Source of the DNA: Oscillospiraceae bacterium
Lineage (GTDB): Bacteria; Bacillota_A; Clostridia; Oscillospirales; Oscillospiraceae
Direction: 5' to 3'
Assembly: GCA_017481325.1 (NCBI GenBank)
Contig: JAFUPG010000012.1
Location: 1 to 37,456, forward strand
Length of the DNA stretch: 37,456 nt
Shown: piece after piece, positions 1 through 7,746 of the stretch
Numbering within the stretch: position 1 is the stretch's first letter
Layout: each line of letters begins with the position of its first letter
Made by a program: the position numbers and the translations under genes
The notes under the pieces: model-generated
What the model was told of the DNA's origin: nothing
What the model saw: the letters and a program-made list of their open reading frames with translations, nothing else
Database searches by the model: none

Positions 1-1
1 C

Positions 2-844
2 GTTGAAAAGGATCGCTACCCCATGGGTGGCGGCGCTATGACCGTAGAAACCGTTACCCTCTATCCCGATCTCACCACCGACGCAGAGCGTATGCTCTTC
101 AATCTGGCAGGCATCCAGTCCGTAGAAATGGGCAGCGAGCTGAGAGCCGTGCTCCACTTCTTCGATGAGAACGGTAATGAGTACTGCACCACCGTAGATA
201 CCTACTCTGTCCTGGCATACGCTGAACTGTGCTTCGACTACTACGATCCTGCAACTGACGGTTATCTCTTCACCATGCTCATTGACTGCCTGAACTACGG
301 TGCAGCCGCCCAGGTGGCCTTCGACCGCCGAGCAGACGAGCTGGTCAATGCAGGTCTGGAAGCCTACCAGCAGTACGCCTCCACCGAGCTGTCCGCCGAA
401 CTGACTGATGTGAGAACTTACGTGGATAACGACCGCAGCATCACCGCCGTCACCAAGATGGGCTTCATCGTCACCTTCGCAGACAAGACCGAGATCAATG
501 CCAAGCTGACCATCGCTGAAGGCTACACCAAGGAAGACATCACCTCCGTCAAGGTTCTGAATGAAAACGGCGAGGACGTCGCAGTTCTCACCGAGTTCAC
601 CGAACTGGACGATGGCAGACTCCAGGTCACCTTTACCGGCGTGAAGTCCGTGAATATGCGCGATATGTACTACTTCGTTGCCTACGTAGGTGAAGAAGTT
701 GCCTCTCAGAATGTCGGCTACAGCATCGAAGCCTACGCCAAGAGCAACACCGCCTCCACCGATGCCAACGCTGCCAACCTGGCAAAAGCCTGCATCTACT
801 ACGGCGACAGCGCCAAAATCTACTTCGACAGCCTGACAAAGTAA
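2..844 (+). CDS. C-terminal part of a large unrecognised, probably extracellular protein (5' truncated)
   Basis: The frame is open from the first bases of the window, so this is the 3' end of a longer gene; an ATG at position 23 is internal and has no ribosome-binding site. The visible 280 residues are acidic, rich in Asp, Glu, Ala, Thr and Tyr, with few Lys/Arg and many DxxTxx and YxxY patches. They look like beta-rich repeats of a secreted surface protein. No SLH domain, LPXTG motif or membrane anchor is visible at the C-terminus, so any anchor would lie upstream. I do not recognise the family. The gene ends with TAA and is followed 16 bp later by a near-perfect intrinsic terminator, so it is the last gene of its transcript. 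Surface localisation is inferred from composition and from the surface-protein genes elsewhere in the window. Confidence 0.75.
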   Translation, partial: VEKDRYPMGGGAMTVETVTLYPDLTTDAERMLFNLAGIQSVEMGSELRAVLHFFDENGNEYCTTVDTYSVLAYAELCFDYYDPATDGYLFTMLIDCLNYGAAAQVAFDRRADELVNAGLEAYQQYASTELSAELTDVRTYVDNDRSITAVTKMGFIVTFADKTEINAKLTIAEGYTKEDITSVKVLNENGEDVAVLTEFTELDDGRLQVTFTGVKSVNMRDMYYFVAYVGEEVASQNVGYSIEAYAKSNTASTDANAANLAKACIYYGDSAKIYFDSLTK

Positions 845-860
845 TTCCAAATAACGCAAC

Positions 861-893
861 AAGCGCCGTGGGAAATTCCCACGGCGCTTTTAT
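861..893 (+). terminator. Intrinsic terminator after the first gene
   Basis: A perfect 14-bp palindromic arm (861-874 pairing with 875-888, GC-rich core GCGCCGTGGG) is followed by TTTATAT. It ends transcription of the upstream gene. Confidence 0.85.
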
Positions 894-910
894 ATCATTT
901 GGATTCATAA

Positions 911-946
911 AAAAGCTCCGCTGTCCGGAAAAGGCAGCGGAGCTTT
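911..946 (-). terminator. Intrinsic terminator of the MBOAT/DHHW operon
   Basis: Read on the minus strand, a 12-bp stem (935-946 pairing with 912-923; core AGCTCCGCTG) is followed by a run of T residues. It lies just past the stop codon of the DHHW-family gene and faces the plus-strand terminator, insulating the two convergent units. Confidence 0.8.
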
Positions 947-959
947 GACTTTGTTATCC

Positions 960-2060
960 TTACGGCTTGGTCATAAACTGCAGGGCAGAGCCGTTGTTCA
1001 GGATCTTGGTAGAGTAGAGGAAGAGCACGTCCTGATTTGTCAGCTCCACATAGTTCCACCAGTCCACAGGGGAGCGGAGATCGATGAGGGTGATCTTGCT
1101 GTAAGCGCCCAGGAAATAGGGGGCGATGGAGGAGCCAAAGGAATCACGGAAGATGATCAGTTCCCGCTGGACAGGGGCGTTGTTGACCTCAATGGTGATC
1201 ACGGATTGCACACCGGAGAGGAAGACATCATAGCCGTCCATGCCGCTTAAAAGCTGGGGCATATAGACCTGACGGACACCGCTGAAGTCCTTGCCGGTGA
1301 CTTTGCAGGCGGCGGTATAACGGGAGGTCATGAAGGTCAGCTCTTCCGGCGTTAAGGGCTTACCGCTGCGGCTGAAATAGGAGCCGTAGAAGGGGGAGAT
1401 GGTGTTGGCCTTGTAGCTCTCAAAGGGTTGCAGCTGAGCGCCCATGCCCTCGGCCAATGCCTGGGCGGTGGGATAGATGTTCTCCTGCTTCCAGTGCAGG
1501 TCGGTGAGGTAGTAGTCCTCAAAACTCAGCGTGTCCCAGATGGAGATCTCCGTCATATTCTCCGGCAGTTCCTCGTCTAAAATGGCGAAGAAACGGTCGT
1601 AATCAATCTTGGGCTGCCCCTGATCCTCCGCAAAAGCGCCCTTATCGGGGATAATGGCGTAGTAGAGATTGACACTCTCGGGCATGGTGGCGGCAATTTT
1701 GTCGATACCCTGGGCGGCAAAGCGAACCTCGTCCTCCTTCAGGGTGTCGGACTCAAAGGCGGAGTCGCCCTGGAGCCACATATTGTCCAGACCCCGCTGC
1801 CCCAGCACATAGTAGCGCAGCAGCTTGTGGCCGGAGACGAATTCATCACGGAGAGGGAACTGATCCAGCAGATAGCTCTCCAATTCGCCGGAGAATTTGC
1901 CGGAGAAGATCGTGTCAGAATTGACCGCCGGCGCTTGCGCCAGCTCTCTGCGCTCGGAACGGGAGGCTTCGGCATCGGGCAGAATCCAATGGAAAATCCC
2001 AAAGCCGAAAATCAGCAGCAGGAACACCACGGTGGTAATGATCGCACGTTTTTTATCCAT
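960..2060 (-). CDS. DHHW-family / AlgX-AlgJ-like SGNH O-acetylation protein
   Basis: A 366-aa protein with one N-terminal membrane segment (about residues 6-27) and an extracytoplasmic catalytic domain. The signature DLHW sits at 187-190 (Asp187, His189) and a RDSFGSS block at 305-311 supplies Ser307. Together they match the Ser/His/Asp arrangement of the SGNH-like domain in AlgJ/AlgX proteins, known to transfer acetyl groups to exported polysaccharide. It starts 12 bp after the MBOAT gene and is clearly its operon partner. The polymer acetylated here (wall teichoic acid, secondary cell-wall polymer or exopolysaccharide) cannot be read from the sequence. The start ATG follows an AAGGAGG site at good spacing. 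Confidence in the family is high; the substrate is unknown. Confidence 0.85.
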   Translation of the reverse strand: MDKKRAIITTVVFLLLIFGFGIFHWILPDAEASRSERRELAQAPAVNSDTIFSGKFSGELESYLLDQFPLRDEFVSGHKLLRYYVLGQRGLDNMWLQGDSAFESDTLKEDEVRFAAQGIDKIAATMPESVNLYYAIIPDKGAFAEDQGQPKIDYDRFFAILDEELPENMTEISIWDTLSFEDYYLTDLHWKQENIYPTAQALAEGMGAQLQPFESYKANTISPFYGSYFSRSGKPLTPEELTFMTSRYTAACKVTGKDFSGVRQVYMPQLLSGMDGYDVFLSGVQSVITIEVNNAPVQRELIIFRDSFGSSIAPYFLGAYSKITLIDLRSPVDWWNYVELTNQDVLFLYSTKILNNGSALQFMTKP

Positions 2061-2072
2061 CGTTGTCCCTCC

Positions 2073-3458
2073 TTAGAAACGGAAATAGATGAAGGGGTTA
2101 AAGCTGCCGTCGATCAGACAGCCGGTGCAGAGGAGCAGCACCACAGCCAGCAGCACGGGCTCCAGCACGGTGAAGATCTTTGCCTTTCCCAGCTTTTCGC
2201 CCAGACGCTTGGGCAGGGGAGTGGCACCTACGGCGGCGATCAGCAGAATGGGAGCGTAATTCCGCAGTGCCAGCAGGCTTGCGCTGTTGGAAAGCTCCGC
2301 ACCGCCGAACATCTGACCCATGGTGACAAAGGCATCCTTCACACCGTCGGCATTAAATAGGACGAAACTCAGCACAACCACCAGCAGCAGGTAGATTCGG
2401 GAGATCACCGAGGGTAGCTTCTCCAGGAATTTGCCCAGGAAGAGCTTTTCCAACATCAGCAGCACGCCGAAGAACAGACCCCACAGGACAAAAGTCCAGG
2501 CAGCGCCGTGCCAAAGACCGGTCAGAAGCCAGACCACGAAGATATTCCGCAGCCACTTTGCCTTAGAACAGCGGTTGCCGCCCAGGGGGATATACACATA
2601 ATCCCGGAACCAGCCGCCCAGGGTCATGTGCCAGCGCCGCCAGAATTCCGTGGCGCTTTTGGAAATATAGGGATGGTCGAAATTCTCCGGGAAACGGAAG
2701 CCGAACATACGGCCCAGGCCGATAGCCATGTCGCTGTAGCCGGAGAAGTCAAAGTAGATGTGCAGAGCGAAGCCCAGTGCATAGAGCCAGGCATAGAGCA
2801 CCGTCTGCTCCGAGGATTTCTGGAAGGCATCGCACATCTCGCCCAGGAGATTGGCGATCAGCACCTTCTTACCCAGACCCAGGATGAAGCGGCGAATTCC
2901 CAAGCCCAGATCCTCCCAGCCCGTATGGCGGTCGGTAAGTTCTTTTTCCACATCAATATAGCGTACGATGGGACCGGCGATCAGCTGGGGGAAGAGAGAG
3001 ACGAAGGTCATGAGAGAGACAATGTTTTTCTGCGCCTTCACATTGCCACGGTAGACATCGATGGTGTAGCTCATGGTCTGGAAGGTGTAGAAGCTGATGC
3101 CGATGGGCAGGGCGATGCCGATCAGGGGAATGGCAAGGCCAAAGATGGAATTCACGGTGCCGATCAGGAAGTCGGCATACTTAAAGAAGCCCAGCAGCCC
3201 CAGATTGACGACAATAGAGGAAATTAAAGCGATTTTTGCGCTTTTTTTACCCCGATGGCTCTCGATAAAGAGGCTGTGCAGCCAGTCGGACAGGGAGGAA
3301 ATGAGCAAAAGAACCACATACACCGGCTCTCCGAAGGCGTAAAACAGGAAGCTCATCACCATGAGAACCGCATTACGCAGCTTCTTGGGCACGACGAAAT
3401 ACAGCAGCAGCGTCAGAGGCAAGAAGGCGTATAAAAATGTTGCGCCGGAAAATACCAT
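2073..3458 (-). CDS. MBOAT family membrane O-acyltransferase (AlgI/DltB-like)
   Basis: A polytopic membrane protein of 461 aa. The N-terminus MVFSGATFLYAFLPL is typical of AlgI-type proteins. The family block FWRRWHMTLGGWFRDYVYIP lies at about 272-291, and the conserved membrane histidine is in LTGLWHG (about His317). These proteins take an acyl group, usually acetyl, from a cytoplasmic donor and pass it across the membrane to an SGNH partner, here the downstream DHHW gene. An in-frame ATG two codons upstream (3464) lies only 3 nt from the AGGAGG site, while the ATG at 3458 has a 9-nt gap, so I prefer 3458. It is the first gene of a two-gene operon with its own sigma-A promoter. Confidence 0.92.
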   Translation of the reverse strand: MVFSGATFLYAFLPLTLLLYFVVPKKLRNAVLMVMSFLFYAFGEPVYVVLLLISSLSDWLHSLFIESHRGKKSAKIALISSIVVNLGLLGFFKYADFLIGTVNSIFGLAIPLIGIALPIGISFYTFQTMSYTIDVYRGNVKAQKNIVSLMTFVSLFPQLIAGPIVRYIDVEKELTDRHTGWEDLGLGIRRFILGLGKKVLIANLLGEMCDAFQKSSEQTVLYAWLYALGFALHIYFDFSGYSDMAIGLGRMFGFRFPENFDHPYISKSATEFWRRWHMTLGGWFRDYVYIPLGGNRCSKAKWLRNIFVVWLLTGLWHGAAWTFVLWGLFFGVLLMLEKLFLGKFLEKLPSVISRIYLLLVVVLSFVLFNADGVKDAFVTMGQMFGGAELSNSASLLALRNYAPILLIAAVGATPLPKRLGEKLGKAKIFTVLEPVLLAVVLLLCTGCLIDGSFNPFIYFRF

Positions 3459-3492
3459 AGGCATCTCCCTCCTTCAAAATTCTGTAGTAGAA

Positions 3493-3521
3493 ATTATAAC
3501 ATATACTGAAAGTTTTTACAA
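3493..3521 (-). promoter_or_regulatory. Sigma-A promoter of the MBOAT/DHHW operon
   Basis: Minus-strand TTGTAA, 17-bp spacer, TATAAT preceded by TGT (extended -10). It lies 35 bp upstream of the MBOAT start. Confidence 0.75.
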
Positions 3522-3642
3522 CTGCCGAAGCCTTTGACGACGGAAAAGAAATATAGTTCCATGCTTTCTTATCTTTTTCTTAGTTGCACAGACTTTATTC
3601 TTTTTGCATAGTCTGACAAAAAAGGAAAAGGAGGCGATCTTT

Positions 3643-4089
3643 GTGATCGATCCCTATGATACCGAGCGGGTACGGGCGGTGTGGCAGCGAGTCCGAGCCG
3701 CCCATAAGGAAGCGATATCTGCGGAGGATTTTCTGTTGGAGGCGGCTTCTTTGGAATTGGAGCGCAGCCGCCACTGCCGTGCTCTGGCACGGCAGATGCC
3801 GCAGCTGCAGTTCCTTGCAGGTCATCTGGAGCGAAATAGCCGTTTGCTGAGCCAAATGTACCGAAAACACAGTGGGAAAAGCGGGAAAAGGCCCCGTCTT
3901 TCCCCGGCGGTGGCACGGGAAAAGCTGCCCTTCGCCCAAGCCCTGGGTCAACTGAAAGGGGAATTGCTATCCTGGGCAGAGCGCTATGATCACATGGCGC
4001 AGGCCATACCGGAATTGGAAAATACTCTGCGGCAGCTGGCAAGAGAGAACCGAGCCTTAAGCCGCAGGATTCCCGGTGGAAAACCTTGA
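3643..4089 (+). CDS. Unknown 148-aa protein, possibly a degenerate ferritin-like domain
   Basis: Translation most likely begins at GTG 3643 (MIDPYDTERVRAVWQRVRA), 7-8 nt after AAAAGGAGG; an upstream ATG at 3604 has no such site. The protein is helical, with no signal peptide or membrane segment. The opening AVWQRV and a later pattern of about 45 residues (LARQMP..LAGHLERN..LLSQMY) resemble small ferritin-like proteins of Clostridia. However, the Glu/His iron ligands expected in the helices appear to be replaced (for example AGHLERN where EExxH would be usual). The C-terminal third is a Leu/Glu/Arg-rich probable coiled coil. Function is unknown. It stands alone between a divergent operon and a polymerase gene with its own promoter. 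Confidence 0.7.
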   Translation: MIDPYDTERVRAVWQRVRAAHKEAISAEDFLLEAASLELERSRHCRALARQMPQLQFLAGHLERNSRLLSQMYRKHSGKSGKRPRLSPAVAREKLPFAQALGQLKGELLSWAERYDHMAQAIPELENTLRQLARENRALSRRIPGGKP

Positions 4090-4155
4090 CAAAGTGTCCC
4101 TTTTCCCCTAAAACCGAGGAAAAAGATACCGATGACACGTTGAATTAAATCATGG

Positions 4156-4190
4156 GGGATCGCCTTTGAGGGCGATCCCTATGTTTATCT
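4156..4190 (+). terminator. Probable terminator between the 148-aa gene and the polymerase
   Basis: A 9-bp perfect stem GGGATCGCC / GGCGATCCC (4156-4164 and 4171-4179) with a 6-nt loop, followed by a T-rich but interrupted tract. The weak U-tract lowers confidence. Confidence 0.5.
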
Positions 4191-4218
4191 TGTAGGAAAC
4201 GCCGAAATGTGGTACAAT
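4190..4218 (+). promoter_or_regulatory. Sigma-A promoter of the Y-family polymerase gene
   Basis: TTGTAG, 17-bp spacer, TACAAT preceded by TGG (extended -10). It overlaps the upstream ATG at 4207, which therefore cannot be the translation start. No obvious LexA/SOS box (GAACN4GTTC) is present around it. Confidence 0.7.
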
Positions 4219-4242
4219 AGAAGAAGAAAGGGGGGAGACCCA

Positions 4243-5757
4243 TTGGAAGAAAAGTGCTATATCGCCATTGACTTGAAATCCTTCTATGCCTCGGTGGAGT
4301 GCATCCAGCGGCGGTTGGACCCTATGACTACCTATCTGGTGGTGGCGGATCAGAGTCGCACAGATAAGACCATCTGTCTGGCGGTCTCCCCGGCACTGAA
4401 AGCCCACGGTGTCCCCGGCCGTCCCCGTCTTTTTGAGGTGGTGCAGCAGATCCGCCAGGTCAATGCCCGGCGGAAGCTCTCCGCACCGGAGCAGACCTTC
4501 CGTGGGGCCACCTGGGACTGTAAAATGCTGGCGGCGGATCCTTCTTTGGAATTGGAGTATATTGTAGCGCCGCCACAAATGGCGCTGTATATGGAGACCA
4601 GCGCCGCCATCTACCAGGTCTATACCAAATATATTGCTCCTGAGGATATCCATGTCTACTCTATTGACGAGGTTTTCATCGATGCCACAGGCTATCTACG
4701 CACCTACAATCTCAGCCCCGAGGGGCTGGCGAGAATGCTCATCGAGGCGGTTTTGGAGCGCACCGGCATCACCGCCACTGCAGGTATCGGCACTAATTTG
4801 TATCTGTGCAAGGTGGCCATGGATATTGTGGCCAAGCATATTCCGGCGGACCACAAGGGCGTGCGCATTGCAAAGCTGGATGAGATGAGCTACCGCAAGA
4901 CCCTCTGGGATCACCGCCCCCTGACAGATTTCTGGCGCATTGGACGGGGTTATGCCAAGAAGCTGGAGCGCCACGGCATGTATACCATGGGGGATGTGGC
5001 ACGCTGCTCCCTGGGCTCGCCGGGCAGTTTTTATTCCGAAGAACTTCTCTACGAGCTCTTCGGTGTCAATGCGGAGCTGCTCATTGACCATGCCTGGGGC
5101 TATGAGCCCTGTACCATGGCGCAGATCAAGGCCTATCGACCTGAGACCAGCAGCCTGTCCTCCGGCCAGGTGCTCCACGAGCCCTACCCCTATGAGAAGG
5201 CGGAGCTGATCGTCAAGGAGATGACAGATCTGCTGATTCTGGATCTGGTGGACAAGGCGCTCCTGACAGATCAGATCGTCCTGACCATCGGCTATGATAT
5301 TGAAAATCTCACAGATCCGGAGCGCCGCCGCTATCACGGTCCTGTGGTCACCGACCCCTACGGCCGCAAAGTGCCCAAACACAGCCACGGAACGGAGAAT
5401 TTCCCCGAGCCCACCGCCTCGGAGAAGCACATTATGGAGGCTGTCCTGCGGCTGTACCGTCGGATCGCAGACCCGAATCTTCTGGTGCGTCGGATCACCC
5501 TGGCTGCCTGCCACCTGATCCCGGAACAGGAAAAGCAGCAGGTCTATCAGCAGCTGGATATTTTCACCGATCCCGTCGAAGAACAGCGCCGCCTGGAGGC
5601 GGAGGCCCAGCGCCTGGACAAGGAAAAACGAAAGCAAAAGGCACTGCTGGGTATTCAAAAGCGCTTTGGCAAGAACGCCGTTATGAAGGGCATGAACCTG
5701 GAAGAAGGCGCCACCACCAAGGACAGAAACCAGCAAGTAGGCGGCCATAAGGCCTGA
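4243..5757 (+). CDS. Y-family DNA polymerase, UvrX/UmuC-like
   Basis: A translesion DNA polymerase of 504 aa. The start is TTG 4243, 7 nt after a GGGGGGAG site. Catalytic motifs are IAIDLKSFYASVE (Asp10) and YSIDEVFID (Asp142, Glu143), followed by the helix-hairpin-helix and little-finger regions. The C-terminus (FGKNAVMKGMNLEEGATT, then RNQQVGGHKA) is characteristic of the Firmicutes UvrX/YqjW-type subgroup, as distinct from DinB. These enzymes copy past damaged bases and in Bacillus are often paired with a YolD protein; a YolD-like gene follows here, supporting the assignment. The 226 bp between the two genes hold a hairpin repeat element but no clear second promoter, so they are probably co-transcribed. 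Length and motifs look intact. Confidence 0.92.
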   Translation: MEEKCYIAIDLKSFYASVECIQRRLDPMTTYLVVADQSRTDKTICLAVSPALKAHGVPGRPRLFEVVQQIRQVNARRKLSAPEQTFRGATWDCKMLAADPSLELEYIVAPPQMALYMETSAAIYQVYTKYIAPEDIHVYSIDEVFIDATGYLRTYNLSPEGLARMLIEAVLERTGITATAGIGTNLYLCKVAMDIVAKHIPADHKGVRIAKLDEMSYRKTLWDHRPLTDFWRIGRGYAKKLERHGMYTMGDVARCSLGSPGSFYSEELLYELFGVNAELLIDHAWGYEPCTMAQIKAYRPETSSLSSGQVLHEPYPYEKAELIVKEMTDLLILDLVDKALLTDQIVLTIGYDIENLTDPERRRYHGPVVTDPYGRKVPKHSHGTENFPEPTASEKHIMEAVLRLYRRIADPNLLVRRITLAACHLIPEQEKQQVYQQLDIFTDPVEEQRRLEAEAQRLDKEKRKQKALLGIQKRFGKNAVMKGMNLEEGATTKDRNQQVGGHKA

Positions 5758-5774
5758 CGGGAATCGAAAAAAGT

Positions 5775-5935
5775 CAAATAGATGTTTATCGGCGAGCTAA
5801 TGGCTAATAGCTAAGAACGAATAACTGAGGTATGGGCTCCGCCCATGAAATTAGGATCTGTGCCGTAGGCACCTTCGTTATTAGTCCTTAGCTCTTAGTT
5901 GTTAGTTCCTAAACAGACCGACAAATTTCTGTTTG
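5775..5935. repeat. Dispersed hairpin repeat, copy A (full length)
   Basis: About 161 bp. The left arm (from about 5794) and the reverse complement of the right arm match at roughly 27 of 36 positions, using the words CTAATAGCTAAG / CTTAGCTCTTAG. Two short hairpins lie inside: ATGGGCTCCGCCCAT and GTGCCGTAGGCAC. The outer ends read CAAATAGATGTTTATCGG on the left and CCGACAAATTTCTGTTTG on the right. Related copies lie at about 29724-29894, 34981-35050 and from 37308. No coding sequence is present. The structure resembles a small non-autonomous (MITE-like) or REP-like element. Confidence 0.75.
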
Positions 5936-5983
5936 ACGGTACTTTTTTCATCCATCCACATTTGCCCTCGGAGGACTGTAGCT

Positions 5984-6406
5984 ATGCCAAACTACGACGA
6001 CATTATTCATACCAAAGCCCCCATTCCCCTGCGCCATGGGCGCATGCCTGTGGAGGATCGGGCGGCGCAGTTTGCGCCCTTTGCCGCTCTGACGGGCTAC
6101 GAGGCGGCGGTAGCGGAGGCCGGACGGCAGACCGAACGCAAGGTGGAACTGGACGAAAACGAAAAAGCTCTTCTGGATCGGAAGCTCCGCTATCTGAAAA
6201 GTCGGCTTTCCGATCCGCCTCCTGTACGCATCTGTTGTTTTGTCCCCGATCTGCGGAAGGCGGGGGGCAGCTACTGCGATTTTGAGGCTTATGTGGTGCG
6301 CTTTGAGCAGCTGCCTCCGGGGCTGCGTCTGTCCACCGGAGACTTCCTCCCCCTGGATGATATCCTGGAGATTGAGATAGAAGCGAAAAAAGCGGAGGAA
6401 GAGTAA
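5984..6406 (+). CDS. YolD-like family protein
   Basis: A 140-aa protein starting at ATG 5984, 8 nt after GGAGGA. The N-terminal pattern RHGRMPVEDRAAQFAPFAAL matches the YolD-like family (an R-x-x-M-x-x-x-DRAAQFxPFAALxGY pattern). In Firmicutes these small proteins are usually encoded next to UvrX/YqjW polymerases and are thought to act with them, although the biochemical role is poorly known. The C-terminal half (about 70-130) forms the beta-rich part containing GDFLPLDDILEIEIE. It lies downstream of the polymerase on the same strand. A longer in-frame start at 5933 lies inside the repeat element and lacks a ribosome-binding site. Confidence 0.85.
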   Translation: MPNYDDIIHTKAPIPLRHGRMPVEDRAAQFAPFAALTGYEAAVAEAGRQTERKVELDENEKALLDRKLRYLKSRLSDPPPVRICCFVPDLRKAGGSYCDFEAYVVRFEQLPPGLRLSTGDFLPLDDILEIEIEAKKAEEE

Positions 6407-6414
6407 AATTTTTC

Positions 6415-6443
6415 TTTACAGACGGCGATTTTTCCGCTATACT
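6415..6443 (+). promoter_or_regulatory. Sigma-A promoter of prfB
   Basis: TTTACA, 17-bp spacer, TATACT, ending 36 bp upstream of the prfB start codon. Confidence 0.7.
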
Positions 6444-6478
6444 GTATAAGGAAAAATTCGGAATACGGAGTAATTGTA

Positions 6479-7600
6479 ATGATCAGATTTGAAGAATATA
6501 AAGTAAAACTCAATGATATCCATCCCAAGCTGGAGGAACTGCGAGCAGCCTACCTGCCCCAGAGTCTGCTGGACGAGCTGGAGCGGCTTCATGCCATGGC
6601 AGAGGCTCCCGGCTTCTGGGATGATCCTGCCCGCTCTCAGAAGGCGGTGATGCGCACCAAGACCCTGGAGAACAAGCGTGATCGCTATGAGGGTATGTGC
6701 ACTGCCTGGGATGACCTGATGACCATCTGCGAGATGGCTCTGGAGGAAAAGGACGACTCCATGATCGATGAGCTGACTCAGGGCTTTGAGAAGCTGGAAG
6801 GGGATATGGAAAAAGCCCGTCTGGAGACCCTCCTTACCGGTGAATATGACCGCAACAATGCACTTCTGTCCTTCCACGCCGGTGCCGGCGGCACCGAGGC
6901 ACAGGACTGGTGCTATATGCTCTACCGTATGTACACCCGTTGGGCGGAGTCCCACGGCTACAGCTACAAGATCCTGGACTACCTGGATGGCGACGAGGCC
7001 GGCCTGAAGTCCGCCGACATTATGATCGAGGGCGAAAATGCCTACGGCTTCCTGAAGAGCGAGGCCGGTGTCCACCGTCTGGTGCGTGTGTCTCCCTTTG
7101 ATGCAGCAGGCCGTCGACACACCTCTTTCTCCGCTGTGGAGGTCATCCCCGAGATCGACGACGATGTGGAGGTGGAGATCCGCCCCGAGGATATTGAAAT
7201 GCAGGTCTACCGCTCCTCCGGCGCCGGTGGTCAGCACATCAACAAGACCTCCTCCGCTGTCCGTCTGACCCATAAGCCCACGGGTATCGTGGTCTCCTGC
7301 CAGACTCAGCGTGACCAGTTCCAGAACCGTGAGAGCTGTATGCGCATGCTGCGCTCCAAGCTGGTGGAGATCAAGGAACGTGAGCACCTGGAGAAGATTT
7401 CCGATATTAAGGGCGTTCAGCAGAAGATCGAGTGGGGCAGCCAGATCCGTTCCTATGTTTTCATGCCCTACACCCTGGCCAAGGACACCCGTACCGGCTT
7501 TGAAATGACCAATATCAACGCCGTCATGGACGGAAATATCGACGGTTTCATCAATGCCTACCTGACCTGCGCCGCCACCGGCAGCTGGGTCACAAAATAA
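6479..7600 (+). CDS. prfB: Peptide chain release factor 2 (RF2)
   Basis: RF2 recognises UGA and UAA stop codons on the ribosome and triggers peptide release. The 373-aa sequence has the RF2 anticodon-like tripeptide SPF at 205-207 and the catalytic GGQ at 250-252, the same numbering as the E. coli protein. The N-terminal helical domain (1-110) is complete. The reading frame is continuous: the region equivalent to the usual frameshift site reads LRAAYLPQSLLDEL with no in-frame or out-of-frame UGA slippery codon, so the common autoregulatory +1 frameshift is absent. The start ATG 6479 has a CGGAG site 8 nt upstream. It lies alone behind its own promoter and is followed by secG with a separate promoter. 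Confidence 0.97.
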   Translation: MIRFEEYKVKLNDIHPKLEELRAAYLPQSLLDELERLHAMAEAPGFWDDPARSQKAVMRTKTLENKRDRYEGMCTAWDDLMTICEMALEEKDDSMIDELTQGFEKLEGDMEKARLETLLTGEYDRNNALLSFHAGAGGTEAQDWCYMLYRMYTRWAESHGYSYKILDYLDGDEAGLKSADIMIEGENAYGFLKSEAGVHRLVRVSPFDAAGRRHTSFSAVEVIPEIDDDVEVEIRPEDIEMQVYRSSGAGGQHINKTSSAVRLTHKPTGIVVSCQTQRDQFQNRESCMRMLRSKLVEIKEREHLEKISDIKGVQQKIEWGSQIRSYVFMPYTLAKDTRTGFEMTNINAVMDGNIDGFINAYLTCAATGSWVTK

Positions 7601-7632
7601 TCAGAATTTTGCAAAAATTTGCAAATAGACCC

Positions 7633-7661
7633 TTGAAATTACGCACGTGATGTGCTAAAAT
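7633..7661 (+). promoter_or_regulatory. Sigma-A promoter of secG
   Basis: TTGAAA, 17-bp spacer, TAAAAT preceded by TGC (extended -10). The predicted transcript has a leader of about 80 nt containing a small hairpin, TTGCCG/CGGCAA at 7714-7719 and 7726-7731, just before the ribosome-binding site. Confidence 0.65.
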
Positions 7662-7746
7662 CATCAATACTGTTTGTAAATATGTTCAACAGAACTTGAA
7701 TTCGGCGAGCCGCTTGCCGTGAGTGCGGCAAATTTGGAGGTTTACC

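Noticed and set aside
4207..4242. ATG at 4207 as the polymerase start
   Set aside because: It overlaps the -10 region of the promoter and would give a basic tail absent from the family; TTG 4243 has a proper ribosome-binding site.
6479..6620. A programmed +1 frameshift in prfB
   Set aside because: I looked for an in-frame UGA after a CTT codon near codon 25; the frame is continuous and the protein aligns across the usual site.
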